From Kluyveromyces lactis (Eukaryota; Ascomycota; Saccharomycetes; Saccharomycetales; Saccharomycetaceae): DNA of 64,000 nucleotides. The DNA lies in contig NC_006042.1 in the NCBI RefSeq assembly GCF_000002515.2, positions 1,860,001 through 1,924,000 on the forward strand, written 5' to 3'. The position numbers and the translations under genes were made by a program. Positions within the stretch are counted from its first letter, which is position 1; every line of letters begins with the position of its first letter. The notes under the pieces were generated by a model. That model made no database searches and was not told the DNA's origin. It was given only the letters and a program-made list of their open reading frames with translations. Below are positions 54,452 through 64,000 of the stretch, in pieces.

Positions 54452-55309
54452 TTACTTGTGAAGCTTCAGATGCCTTATGAGATTACTCTTAACATTGAAT
54501 TTTTTGTTGCAGCCTTCCCATGTGCATTCGAAAGGCTTATCGCCAGAATGTACCAACATATGCGTACGCAGAGCGCTAGGTCTTGTGAATTGTTTCCCGC
54601 ACTGTGCGCAAATATCTGCCTTCCCATTAGCTTTACCCTTTACAACTGTGGTTGGACTATTGTGATGACGTTGAGCGTAGCTTATATGTTGTTTTCCACT
54701 TTTTTGGGAATGAGGACGTGATCGATTATCACATGTGTTACGATGATGCAGAGGTGGATGATAGTACGAGTTTGTAGATCCAACGGCAGGCCTTATCATA
54801 TTATTATTCGTAGCAACTGTAATTCCACTTTGGCTAAGCATAGAACTTGTACCTGTGGGTTGATGATAGATTTGAGGAGCAACATGCATCGAATTAGTGC
54901 CCAGGGAATGAACATGGCCAGCTGAAATTCCATTCATCTCAAGTCCCATTCCTGAAACGACATTACTTCCCCTCCGAGGTTTGCTTTGAGAACCGAATGA
55001 CAAGCCATCTAACGAGGAAGAGCTGCTCAAAGCGTAAACAACACTGCTGCTGCTGCTGCTGCTGCTACTACTACTGCTGCTGTCGACATTACTTTCAATG
55101 GAAAGACCCGTAGTGGTATATCTTTGTGATGAGCCAGAGTAACGTTCCGGAGAGCTTAATTGGTTGAATTTGGAGTAAGGCACCGATGCATTGGGATATG
55201 TGGTTGCAGTGAGCATATATGGATGGATTGTTTGGCTGTTGAAGTATTGCGGTGGTAACAGCGTTGATATTGGTGGTAAAACCAAATTAGATTGCCTTGT
55301 GTTAGTCAT
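54452..55309 (-). CDS. C2H2 zinc-finger transcription factor (two fingers at the C-terminus)
   Basis: 285 residues from the first ATG at 55309 (MTNTRQSNLVLPP); the frame upstream lacks an ATG and meets a stop. Two tandem C2H2 fingers end the protein. Finger 1 is CAQCGKQFTRPSALRTHMLVH from residue 234. The linker is SGDKPFE, and finger 2 is CTWEGCNKKFNVKSNLIRHLKLH to residue 284. Finger 2, with its CxxxxC spacing and FNVKSNLIRH helix, resembles the S. cerevisiae Cmr3/YPR015C/Com2 group. The rest is disordered and Ser/Asn-rich, including a run of 13 serines near residue 62 encoded by CAG/AGT-type triplets. It is probably a stress or nutrient regulator, but the target is unknown. Unusually long gaps flank it on both sides. 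Confidence 0.85.
   Translation of the reverse strand: MTNTRQSNLVLPPISTLLPPQYFNSQTIHPYMLTATTYPNASVPYSKFNQLSSPERYSGSSQRYTTTGLSIESNVDSSSSSSSSSSSSSVVYALSSSSSLDGLSFGSQSKPRRGSNVVSGMGLEMNGISAGHVHSLGTNSMHVAPQIYHQPTGTSSMLSQSGITVATNNNMIRPAVGSTNSYYHPPLHHRNTCDNRSRPHSQKSGKQHISYAQRHHNSPTTVVKGKANGKADICAQCGKQFTRPSALRTHMLVHSGDKPFECTWEGCNKKFNVKSNLIRHLKLHK
55040..55084. repeat. Trinucleotide repeat encoding polyserine
   Basis: CTG/CTA-type triplets on the plus strand (AGC/AGT on the coding strand) encode a 13-serine run in the zinc-finger gene. It is likely length-variable between strains. Confidence 0.75.
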
Positions 55310-57684
55310 TATTGGTTCTAAGGAATTGATCGAAGTCAAATTGAAGGACAATGAATTGAAGGGCAGAAATTAAAAGACGTGAAAAATGTAGCTAATGCGT
55401 AATTGAACTTTGCCTATCTGTAATTGAGATTAAATATCCGATGTTTATATTACTCTTCGCCCTTTTTTTATAGTGAATTGATCTAAATGCCAGGAGAAGT
55501 ATACTTGTTGGATATTGAGTTCAATCTGTGAAATGAAAAGATCTTAGTAAACAACAGTTTTCAACTTAATACATTCAATGTGAACCTTGGCGCTGTCCAA
55601 AAAAAGGATACTAACCGAAAAGTGATTTTGGAAATTGTTATAGTTAATGAAGCCTAAGATCTACCAAAAAATATTCAGCCTGTTTATATCGGAGAGTAAA
55701 GTGGATTAGATTAGCGACTGTATAAAGTTAACGAAAAATACTTCGTAGTAAGAAATGGAAATATTGACATCTCCCATACCTCAACTACTTAGAAAGCTTA
55801 TTAAGTCTTGTCAGGTTCTTTGATATATGATCGCTGATAAAGTTTGGTATTCACAGAGGAACGGAATACCCAAAAAAAACTGGTAGAAATCAATCGAGTA
55901 TATCGAGATTTCTTTTTTTGACATCTTCAATGTCTCCAATATAATAACAGATTCTTCAGTAAACTATGACAAAGCCAACCTGCGGAAGCGGAGCTTGATA
56001 GAGTTTCCTTTGATAAATGAAAAAGGAAAAAATTACTTTGACAAAGCAGTACAAAACCACGGGAAGCTTTTTGGCATGTACGGATCGTTAGCATCAAAGA
56101 TAACCCAGGAGTAGAAAGGTGCCTATAAGCTACCTAGAACTGGGTTCTCTTGAAGAGATAACGGAAACACTGGTTCTGCACTAAAATCTGCAGGGATGAA
56201 AAGGAGGACGGGAATTCTTGCATAATACAAACCCAGTTTGTCAAAAAAAAAATTAAGTGCTTTTTTCTTTTCGAGTGGGAAAATTTTCAGTGAGACTAGG
56301 AATGTTGTTTGTTGTATTGCAATGATCAAGAGAAAAATGACATTCTTTGTCGTATGTCATATAATTGGAATGGATGGAGAAAGGAAGGAAATACACCCAG
56401 TAGAATGACTGGCGCATAATTTCTATGAGCAATAGTACAAGATATTCTGTATATAGGTATGTAGATGACAAATGTTTTCCCGAAGCTGGAAGATAAGACG
56501 GAACAATAAATGCCATACAAGACAAAAAAATCACTGATGCGGAAGCATTAACTATCTGCACAGAATCAATGGTACTTGCATGAAGATAATAGTGCCATTA
56601 CGACGCATCCACGTAACTAAATCAGATATTCTGATCAGGTAAGGCCTAAAACCACCGATGATAAGTCCACCAAACACATTCAGTTTTCGGAATATTTGGG
56701 AAGTTTCGACCCTCTGTCATTATGTGTCTAGAAATAGAATCTCTTGTATCTCTGAGCCTACTTTGAATGACGACACGGAAAAATCGACTGAAGATGTTTC
56801 GTCATACGCAAACGAAAAACTGTAAAGTGGGTTTAACGCACCACGAATTCTCATATGAGGGACTGAAACCCTTTCCGTAGCGAATCACACTTTGTTCCTT
56901 TATTCCTAGTTAATCAATACCCCACCATAAACCAAATCCAAGAAATCTTATTCCTTTGTAATGTCTTTTTCAGTGTTAGTAAGAATTGCATCAACATGCT
57001 ATAGGGTATTTACTGTACAGAATACCGTGCTGGCACAAGCTGTCTCCATTACGAACTGTCGAAAGTAATATCTCCTTATCGGGGTTCCATTAGGACGCCA
57101 AAAATGAATGCAAGAAAAATTAGAATAGTGCCTGAAAACCAAAGGATGAATATTTGATTTTCTTGGTATCCAATCGCTTCAATAACAAGCTATTGATCTG
57201 CGAAGATATTTCCCACGGAATATCTAGGGTTGGATTATTGGTTTTTATCCGGAATAAAACCTTAGTTTGGCATTAACAGAATATTCAAAAAAATGAAACC
57301 AGGAAACATACACTACAAGGGGCAACATGGTTAACCATGATAACCAGGGCAACAATGGACTGGCAAAATTGTTGAATGCTGGCCAAACTTGTTCTTTACA
57401 TTCGAAGATCAACCTTGAATATGACTGCTCGGAAGGGGAGAATCGGATAATTATAAGAGTTAAATTGACATGATAGCAATGTTTTGAATGTGGAGAGAGT
57501 AAAACACGGGGCTGGATGAGTATATAACTTGGTAGATACCTTCTCTCTACGACTTTTACATAGGAGTCCTTCTTTTTGATAGTTCTTTACATATTCACGT
57601 AGAACATCTCGCAGCAATGCTCATTTTAATGAGTCAACTGCGGCTTTTAAGTCCTTATCCACCGCGAGAGCTTCATTCTAAAAT

Positions 57685-57703
57685 GTACCACCTGAAGTGG
57701 TAC
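57685..57703. promoter_or_regulatory. Perfect 7-bp inverted repeat GTACCAC-N5-GTGGTAC
   Basis: GTACCAC and GTGGTAC flank CTGAA. It could be a binding site for a dimer or a small hairpin. It lies about 2.15 kb upstream of ENA1 and 2.4 kb upstream of the zinc-finger gene. Factor unknown. Confidence 0.4.
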
Positions 57704-57985
57704 TAAAAGCTGACCTAAGGAATTACTACTGAAAGAAGTATAGGTTTTGAATCCAGCACGTGAGGAGGCTTTCCGCTTTTAGCTTGGTTAGCTTTACGGT
57801 TCATTTAAGCCTCCCACTTCCCTACATTCAAACATGCAATCTTACCGGAAAATCAGGTCCTATTCTCTAGGTGGGGTGAATTCGTCCAATCCTTATTTTT
57901 AACTTTCTTTTTCTTCCTCTCAATGCGGTCGAGCCACAATTAAAGTAAGTCACGAGTGTTGATATCTGACAGGACAGTATATCTC

Positions 57986-58011
57986 TTACCCGGAATTTGT
58001 TTTACCACGTG
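57986..58011 (+). promoter_or_regulatory. Reb1-type TTACCCGG followed by CACGTG
   Basis: TTACCCGG at 57986-57993 and CACGTG at 58006-58011, 12 bp apart. It uses the same two factors' sites as the composites at 6646 and 45175 but in the opposite order and with different spacing. Confidence 0.4.
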
Positions 58012-58331
58012 TTGTGGCTTTTTAATTACCCTGTGGCACTTTATCTTGTTACCCCAGCAACACGGGTTGATCTTCCCATCAACAATGAACTTTTTTGCCC
58101 CCAAGTTGGCTGCAATATTTGGCTTTTCCTCTTAGAAAATCAGGTACAACACTCGAGAACCTTTCGTAACGTGCCTTTTTTCCGGTTTTGAGATAACGCA
58201 TTGTCTACGTAATTCCATTAGAGTATAGATATCGCCATGTGTGTACTATTACCATATACTTAAAGGTACGTGGATCTCTAAACACATCATATTCTCTTAC
58301 CCCACTTTCGCTTCCAGTTTCTTATGATTTC

Positions 58332-58945
58332 GAGGCTGAGTCAAAAATTCTTCTGGAAAAAAAGAAACTGAGTCGTTAGTCAGCCCCTGTGATATGAAAT
58401 GTTTTCCTAGAAACCCCCGTTAATCACATGACGATCGTGGGCGGTGCTGTGTGGGTTACTTTTCTGCTCTGCCCTTCTACGCCCTTGTAACAGCCCATGC
58501 GGGATACCAGAGACGACCCTGTTCGAGTCCCAGTAAAGTGTCAACTTTGATAATTAGCAATCGTATGTAGTGCTGACCAAGAACAAAACGTGGGACCCTT
58601 TACAGATAAAAATAACCGTAGCCATATCATTATTCGCAAAGGAAAGAGGGAAGGTATTGTGCTGAGAACACCTTGTGGCCTGTGAGGCATCATTATCGCC
58701 GATTCTCGTCCAACTGACACTTATACTTCCTAGAAACGCCAGCAATTACTTGTAATTACATAGGTTATGGATAAATGTCTTTTCTCAGCCTTTTACAGCT
58801 GTAAAACCTTGATCACATTATCGTAATTATCGTCTCAGTAAAGTCAGTGGTCATTTTAGATACCATAGGCAATGCCTTTTCTTTTTCTGATAAGTGAATG
58901 ATATGATTAACCCGTTCTAATTTCCAGACACATATATATATAAGG
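58332..58945 (+). promoter_or_regulatory. Distal ENA1 promoter block: Crz1-like site, palindrome and TATA box
   Basis: GAGGCTGA at 58332-58339 contains the GAGGCTG core seen in calcineurin-dependent elements. CCCCT at 58384-58388 is an STRE core. TTTTACAGCTGTAAAA at 58791-58806 is a perfect 16-bp palindrome. TATATATATAAGG at 58933-58945 is the best TATA box of the region. Together they look like a promoter firing about 0.9 kb before the ENA1 ATG. Whether that transcript is ENA1 or a separate noncoding RNA cannot be told from sequence. Confidence 0.4.
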
Positions 58946-59850
58946 GTCCTTGATGGAATTGAGCATCCTTACACAACATCCTTTCTCAAACATATATGGT
59001 TTCAAGTCATAAAGAATACTAATACATTTCAATTTGAATGTTTGTTAATTTGTTTCGTATCTTACAGTACATATATCTTTAATACAAACTAAACACAAAG
59101 TTCAGTTATAAAGTTATTACTCTTGTTCAGCCTTGTTATAAAGAATACAATCGCTAAGCAAGGTGTTAAAGAAAAATACAGAAATTGTTCACATTACTAC
59201 CGCTGAAATTCAGATTGATATACGATCAAACTATCCATCTGATTACAAACACAGATAAAAACAAGTTTTTTGAAGCTGACCCAATTCCTTTTTTGCGTTA
59301 AAGTTAACAAGTTTAAAGGAATAACAGGACCCCTTCTTTACTCCCATTTTATTGATTTCCAGTTTATTTTTCCTTTGCTTCCTAGACAACAAAAATTGTG
59401 ACAAAGAGCAATTGAAAAAAAAAAAAAAAAGGCAGAACACTTTGACCAGAAGGCTATAAACGTATTTCTAAATTCTTACTCGAGAGCCTCTTTTTGCGAT
59501 ATATCTCAATAAGAATCTCAGATACAAAGTTAAGAATACTTGCCGTTTTATTGAGCAATACTGATTTCATTTAAACAGCTCACTTCTTGCTTTTTACTGT
59601 TCTTCTATTGCAAACAATTTCTCCCTAATTGTTAAGCAGGATAGAAATTTATCAATAGAATACAATCAAGAAATCATTCAGGCGCTAAAGTCAAGAAAAC
59701 AGAAACTTTTCACATTCTCCGTTAGTTTACGTTTTATTAGAACTGATAACTAAAATACAGTTCTGATAAGATAGAAGAAATTAAGCGTTGATACAACTAC
59801 TTTCAAAGTGATTACCTTACAAAGCATACTAAGTCACATACAAATACACG

Positions 59851-62800
59851 ATGGGAACAAAGATTAAGGAGATTCCAGCTGACTCTCCATACGCTAGAAA
59901 TGATTTCCACGTTTTAACCGCTCCTCAAGTGGAAAAACTATTATCCACACACATCAACCAGGGTTTAAACAACACGCAAATAGCTGAAAGACTGAGCCTT
60001 GTTGGTGAAAATACCCTTGGTGATGATACAAAAATCAATATTAAGGGTATTCTAATCAGTCAAATCTGTAATGCCATGATCATGGTGTTGATCATATCGA
60101 TGGTTATCACTCTCGCCATTAAAGACTGGATCTCTGGTGGTGTTCTTGCCTTTGTCGTTGGGATCAACGTCGTCATCGGTGCATATCAAGAATATAATGC
60201 TTCTAAGACAATGAACTCGTTGAAATCGCTATCCACTCCATCTGCTCACGTTATCAGAGATGGTAATGACATCACCATTCAATCAAAGGAATTAGTGCCG
60301 GGTGATATTTGTATCATTAAGGTCGGTGACACCGTGCCGGCAGATTTGAGACTCTTGGAATCAATTAATTTGGAAACAGATGAAGCCTTATTAACTGGTG
60401 AATCGCTTCCAGTCGCCAAGTCTCATTCTGAAGTTTACGAGAAAGATACCCCTGTTGGTGATCGTTTAAACCTTGCCTTTGCAGCATCTACTGTTACCAA
60501 GGGTAGAGCTACTGGTATTGTTATAAAGACCGCTTTGAACACTGAAATTGGTAAGATTGCAAAGTCATTGAAATCAGAAACTTCATTCATCTCAAAGGAT
60601 GAAAACAAATCATTTGGACAAAATTTGTGGATCACATTGAAAGAGACTATCGGTTCTTTCCTTGGTACTAATGTCGGAACTCCATTACACCGTAAATTGT
60701 CTCAATTGGCTATTTTATTGTTCGTCGTTGCCGTTATCTTCGCCATTGTCGTTATGGGTACTCAAAAATATAGGGTCAACAAGCAAGTTGCGATCTATGC
60801 CATTTGTGTTGCTATTTCTATGATTCCATCTTCGTTGGTTGTCGTCTTGACGATCACCATGTCAGCAGGTGCTAAAGTTATGGCTACGAGAAATGTTATT
60901 GTTCGTAAATTGGATTCTTTGGAAGCTTTAGGCGCTGTCAACGATATCTGTTCCGATAAGACAGGTACTTTGACACAAGGTAAAATGATCGCTAAACAAG
61001 TTTGGATTCCACAATTTGGTACTATTACTGTCCAAGAATCCAATGAGCCTTTCAATCCAACCATCGGCGAAATTCATTTAATTCCTAAATTCTCACCATA
61101 CCAATATAAACATGATGATGAAGAAGATGTTGGCATTATCCCAGACTTCAAATCCAAGTATTTGGCTGGTGAATTGGGTCCACTTAATGTTTCTCTATTT
61201 GACCAATGGCTCTACACTGCTACTTTAGCTAACATCGCCACAGTGTTCCAAGACTCTGAAACTCAAGATTGGAAGGCACACGGTGACCCTACTGAAATCG
61301 CTATCCAAGTCTTTGCAACTAGAATGGACTTACCTAGACATGTTTTAACCGGTGAGGACAAAGATGATGAAAAGGATGCCCGTGCTAACAGCTCCTTTGA
61401 ACATGTGGCTGAATTCCCATTCGATTCCAGTGTGAAGAGAATGTCTGCCATCTATAAGAATACCGAGGATCCAGCAACCCCAATTTATGAAGTGTTCACC
61501 AAAGGTGCATTTGAAAGAGTGTTGCAATGTTGTGACTCCTGGTATACCACACCTGATGGCAAACCATCGCCTTTGAGTAAGGAAGATTTGGAAACCATTC
61601 AAAAGAACGTTGACACCCTGTCTAGTGAAGGGTTAAGAGTGTTAGCCTTTGCTAAGAAAAGTTTTAACGAATCGGAATTCAACGCCAACAAGGATAAACT
61701 ATTGAAGGAACGTGACTTTGTCGAATGTAAATTAACATTTTTAGGGTTGATCGGTATTTATGATCCACCAAGACAAGAATCACTTGCCGCTGTTAAAAAA
61801 TGTCATCAAGCTGGAATCAATGTGCATATGTTAACAGGTGACTTCCCTGGTACTGCCAAGTCCATTGCTCAAGAAGTTGGTATCTTACCTCATAACTTAT
61901 ACCATTATCCAAAGGAAGTGGTAAATTTCATGGTTATGGCCGCAACTGATTTCGATGCTTTAAGTGATCAAGAAATTGATGATTTACGTGTTTTGCCTTT
62001 AGTCATTGCTCGTTGTGCCCCACAGACCAAGGTCCGTATGATTGAGGCATTACATCGTAGAAGCAAGTTCTGTGCCATGACAGGTGATGGTGTTAACGAT
62101 TCACCATCATTGAAAATTGCTAACGTTGGTATTGCTATGGGTATTAATGGTTCTGATGTTGCCAAGGATGCATCTGACATCGTTTTGAGTGACGATAACT
62201 TTGCATCTATTTTGAACGCTGTTGAAGAAGGTAGAAGAATGAGTGATAATATCCAAAAATTCGTCTTACAACTTTTGGCAGAGAATGTGGCACAAGCTTT
62301 ATACTTGATGGTTGGTTTATGTTTCGTTGATAAAGAAGGTTTCTCTGTGTTCCCATTGTCACCTGTCGAAGTGTTGTGGATTATTGTCGTTACCTCATGT
62401 TTCCCAGCTATGGGTCTTGGTTTAGAGAAGGCCAGTGTTGACGTTATGGAAAAGCCACCAAAGGATGCCAAGGCTGTTGTTTTCACCTGGGAAGTCATTA
62501 TTGATATGCTTGTATACGGTGTCATCATGGCAGCATGTTGTATGGCATGTTTCGTTACCGTGCTCTATGGTACCGGTGATGGTAACTTGGGTTCTGACTG
62601 TAACGATGCACTTGGTGAAACGTGTCACTTGGTTTTCAGAGGCCGTGCTGCAGCATTTGCAACAATGACTTGGTGTGCATTGATTTTAGCCTGGGAAGTT
62701 GTCGACATGAGAAGATCATTCTTCATGATGAACCCTGAAAGTGAAACACCATACACTCAAGTGTTCAAGGACATCTGGAGCAATCAATTCTTGTTTTGGT

Positions 62801-63099
62801 CCATTGTTGGTGGGTTCTGTTCCGTGTTCCCAGTGGTTTATATCCCAGTAATCAACGACAAAGTGTTCTTACATTACAATATCAGTTACGAATGGGGATT
62901 CGCAATCGGATTTAGTTTCGCATTCTGGGCAGGCGTTGAATTATACAAATATGGTAAGAGACATTACTTCGGCATCAAGGACAGAGTCGACAATCCAGAA
63001 AATGATTTAGAAAAGAGAGCAGTGCACGATCCGTTCGAACAATACACTACTTCCTTCTCCAGAATGAATACTTTTCACAACGACGAGAAGACTATCTGA
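59851..63099 (+). CDS. ENA1: P-type Na+/Li+ (K+) exporting ATPase, ENA family
   Basis: A 1082-residue plasma-membrane sodium pump of subfamily IID (S. cerevisiae Ena1 1091), extruding Na+ and Li+ at high salt or pH. The N-terminal cation-ATPase domain is followed by TM1-2 and the actuator loop LTGESLPVAK. The phosphorylated aspartate is Asp369 in ICSDKTGTLTQGKM. The nucleotide-binding part has FPFDSSVKRMSAIY and FTKGAFERVL. The hinge TGDGVNDSPSLKIANVGIAMG and the ENA-type C-terminal TM block with ENVAQALYLMVGLCFVDKEG follow. The TM4 motif IPSSLVVVLTITMSAG is characteristic of ENA pumps. A Ser/Thr-containing cytosolic tail follows. In S. cerevisiae ENA1 is induced by Hog1/Sko1, calcineurin/Crz1 and Rim101. 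Only one copy is in the window, unlike the S. cerevisiae tandem array. Confidence 0.97.
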   Translation: MGTKIKEIPADSPYARNDFHVLTAPQVEKLLSTHINQGLNNTQIAERLSLVGENTLGDDTKINIKGILISQICNAMIMVLIISMVITLAIKDWISGGVLAFVVGINVVIGAYQEYNASKTMNSLKSLSTPSAHVIRDGNDITIQSKELVPGDICIIKVGDTVPADLRLLESINLETDEALLTGESLPVAKSHSEVYEKDTPVGDRLNLAFAASTVTKGRATGIVIKTALNTEIGKIAKSLKSETSFISKDENKSFGQNLWITLKETIGSFLGTNVGTPLHRKLSQLAILLFVVAVIFAIVVMGTQKYRVNKQVAIYAICVAISMIPSSLVVVLTITMSAGAKVMATRNVIVRKLDSLEALGAVNDICSDKTGTLTQGKMIAKQVWIPQFGTITVQESNEPFNPTIGEIHLIPKFSPYQYKHDDEEDVGIIPDFKSKYLAGELGPLNVSLFDQWLYTATLANIATVFQDSETQDWKAHGDPTEIAIQVFATRMDLPRHVLTGEDKDDEKDARANSSFEHVAEFPFDSSVKRMSAIYKNTEDPATPIYEVFTKGAFERVLQCCDSWYTTPDGKPSPLSKEDLETIQKNVDTLSSEGLRVLAFAKKSFNESEFNANKDKLLKERDFVECKLTFLGLIGIYDPPRQESLAAVKKCHQAGINVHMLTGDFPGTAKSIAQEVGILPHNLYHYPKEVVNFMVMAATDFDALSDQEIDDLRVLPLVIARCAPQTKVRMIEALHRRSKFCAMTGDGVNDSPSLKIANVGIAMGINGSDVAKDASDIVLSDDNFASILNAVEEGRRMSDNIQKFVLQLLAENVAQALYLMVGLCFVDKEGFSVFPLSPVEVLWIIVVTSCFPAMGLGLEKASVDVMEKPPKDAKAVVFTWEVIIDMLVYGVIMAACCMACFVTVLYGTGDGNLGSDCNDALGETCHLVFRGRAAAFATMTWCALILAWEVVDMRRSFFMMNPESETPYTQVFKDIWSNQFLFWSIVGGFCSVFPVVYIPVINDKVFLHYNISYEWGFAIGFSFAFWAGVELYKYGKRHYFGIKDRVDNPENDLEKRAVHDPFEQYTTSFSRMNTFHNDEKTI

Positions 63100-64000
63100 A
63101 AGTTGAAAAGATGCAGGAATAAGCGGTGCTTTTTAATTATTTTTAATCTACAACTTATCTGGAACAAATGTATATTAGCAAATCCATATGATAAGTATCA
63201 TCAATAATTTAATTTTTATAAATACCATACTACATTAACAAAAGTAGTTTATCTCACTTTAGATCGATTTTACTCTAGTTTCCCGTCAAAACTCTTTATA
63301 TTTGGCCTGAATCGATTAAGACTTTGGGCCCAAAAGTTACTAAGCCGGAACAACTGATTATGACCGGGTAATACATGGTCTTTACTCTTTTCAAATCTTT
63401 TTCTCCCTTTCCAGCGTGTAAAATAGTTTCAAGACAATTTTCGTCAAGCGATACGCCCAATGGATAAGAAAAGTCAAAAACAGTCAAAAATTATTCCCAC
63501 GGGTAATTAAAGAAACCCACCATCTTAGCGGGCTACATATGTAATCAGCTACTGTATAACAGCAGTGCACCTTACAAACTTCAGATATCCTACTAAAAAC
63601 AAAAAACCGAGAAGCAAAGCAAGGTCAATGAGCTTGCTTAGATGGCTAGTACCATTGCCGTTCCCTTTTTTCTTCCCTTTTCTCCCTTCTGATTCGTTTT
63701 CTGCGCTTGTTTTCCTGTAGTTTTTCGCTCAAAAAAAGGCAAAAAAACGCCTAATTGAATCTCGTTCGAAAATCACATCCAAGGCGTTGTTTATTTATTT
63801 ATATAAATCGAATTTTACAAATGTTTGATTTCTCTTACTTGTTTTAGTTTATTGTAATATACTCTACTTTATTTTTTTATTCTTTATGAATGCTTACATT
63901 CATTGAAACCGCGATCCTCTATGAATTGACAGGCTTCTGGTTCAATCTCTCTTACTAATTACGAACCCGCTCATTCCGTAGCTCCTGGCTTAATACCTGA
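63100..64000. other. 3' flank of ENA1 to window edge, no gene seen
   Basis: About 900 bp. It has a 30-nt pyrimidine tract (63661-63690), poly-T/A stretches and a reverse Reb1-like CCGGGTAA near 63364-63371, which may mark the promoter of a gene beyond the edge. No open frame of interest. Confidence 0.55.
63661..63690 (+). repeat. 30-nt pyrimidine tract (CCCTTTT type)
   Basis: Uninterrupted run of C and T made of TTCCC/TTTTCT units. Such tracts are common in promoters as nucleosome-poor DNA; it may belong to a gene to the right of the window. Confidence 0.6.

Larger units (their letters stand above)
55310..59850. other. 4.5-kb region between the zinc-finger gene and ENA1
   Basis: A divergent region without a convincing gene. 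It holds STRE cores (AGGGG 57318-57322 and 57434-57438, CCCCT 58384-58388), an inverted repeat (57685-57703), a Reb1 plus CACGTG pair (57986-58011), a Crz1-like GAGGCTGA (58332-58339), an orphan B-box-like site (58520-58530), a 16-bp palindrome (58791-58806), a strong TATA box (58933-58945) and A16 near 59415. The many stress-type sites fit ENA control; the size of the gap is not explained. Confidence 0.55.

Noticed and set aside
56680-56710. TTCCGAAAA on the minus strand as a centromere CDEIII
   Set aside because: It lacks the TGTTT left arm, and no CDEI or A/T-rich CDEII lies at the required distance.
58500-58545. Possible tRNA around TGTTCGAGTCC
   Set aside because: The bases on either side of the loop do not pair as a T stem, and no acceptor stem or A box fits.

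Overview
The window is nuclear DNA of a budding yeast of the family Saccharomycetaceae, most likely a lineage that split off before the whole-genome duplication (Torulaspora, Zygotorulaspora or Zygosaccharomyces would fit; I cannot name the species). The main evidence is gene order. Genes whose Saccharomyces cerevisiae orthologues lie on two sister regions (chromosome XII, YLR260-YLR272, and chromosome XV, YOR163-YOR176) are interleaved here on one chromosome, and each duplicated pair (RPS28, DCS1/DCS2, LCB4/LCB5) is present once. The left end likewise merges YLR108-YLR113 with YDR132-YDR135.

Layout. 1-13.3 kb: a cut-off BTB-domain gene, AHP1 (peroxiredoxin), CCW12 (cell-wall GPI mannoprotein), HOG1 (osmostress MAP kinase) and YCF1 (vacuolar glutathione-conjugate ABC pump). 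A tRNA-Val(AAC) gene marks the junction with the next block. 14-44.5 kb: YCS4, HEM15, ALE1, MED4, CMG1, DCS1, SEC22, DDP1, GET4, SEY1, NEJ1, SWT1, RPS28, RED1, GLN4, TMA7, YPT6 and LCB4, tightly packed on both strands. 44.8-50.2 kb: a possible small unknown gene, PTI1, UGA1, a YER134C-type phosphatase and tRNA-His(GTG). 50.2-64 kb is unusually sparse: one C2H2 zinc-finger gene between two gaps of more than 4 kb, then the ENA-type sodium-pump ATPase and an empty right edge.

How the genes relate. Most are housekeeping genes: condensin, haem synthesis, lipid remodelling, Mediator, ER/Golgi traffic, tail-anchored protein insertion, glutamine charging, mRNA 3'-end formation and GABA catabolism. 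A stress theme recurs: HOG1 and ENA1 are linked through the salt response in S. cerevisiae, and AHP1, YCF1 and CCW12 serve redox, metal and wall stress.

Best second looks. (1) RED1 appears to carry a 90-nt intron near its 5' end (GTATGT, TACTAAC, and an unusual in-frame AAG acceptor), which extends the protein by a conserved-looking N-terminal segment. A URS1-like meiotic site lies 114 bp upstream of the extended start. (2) RPS28 is followed by about 800 nt without a gene and contains a hairpin, reminiscent of the autoregulatory 3' UTR of S. cerevisiae RPS28B. (3) A 31-bp composite element, a Cbf1-type CACGTGATAT and a Reb1-type ATTACCCGGAT with exactly 10 bp between, occurs twice, upstream of HOG1 and upstream of PTI1. 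(4) There is a 9.7-kb gene-poor stretch, and ENA1 has a possible leader of about 0.9 kb. I found no transposon, virus-like element, CRISPR array or convincing centromere.

Several long frames begin in sequence at non-ATG codons, so the starts of YCS4, SEC22, NEJ1, LCB4, RED1 and the zinc-finger gene were reset to the first ATG or, for RED1, to an upstream exon.
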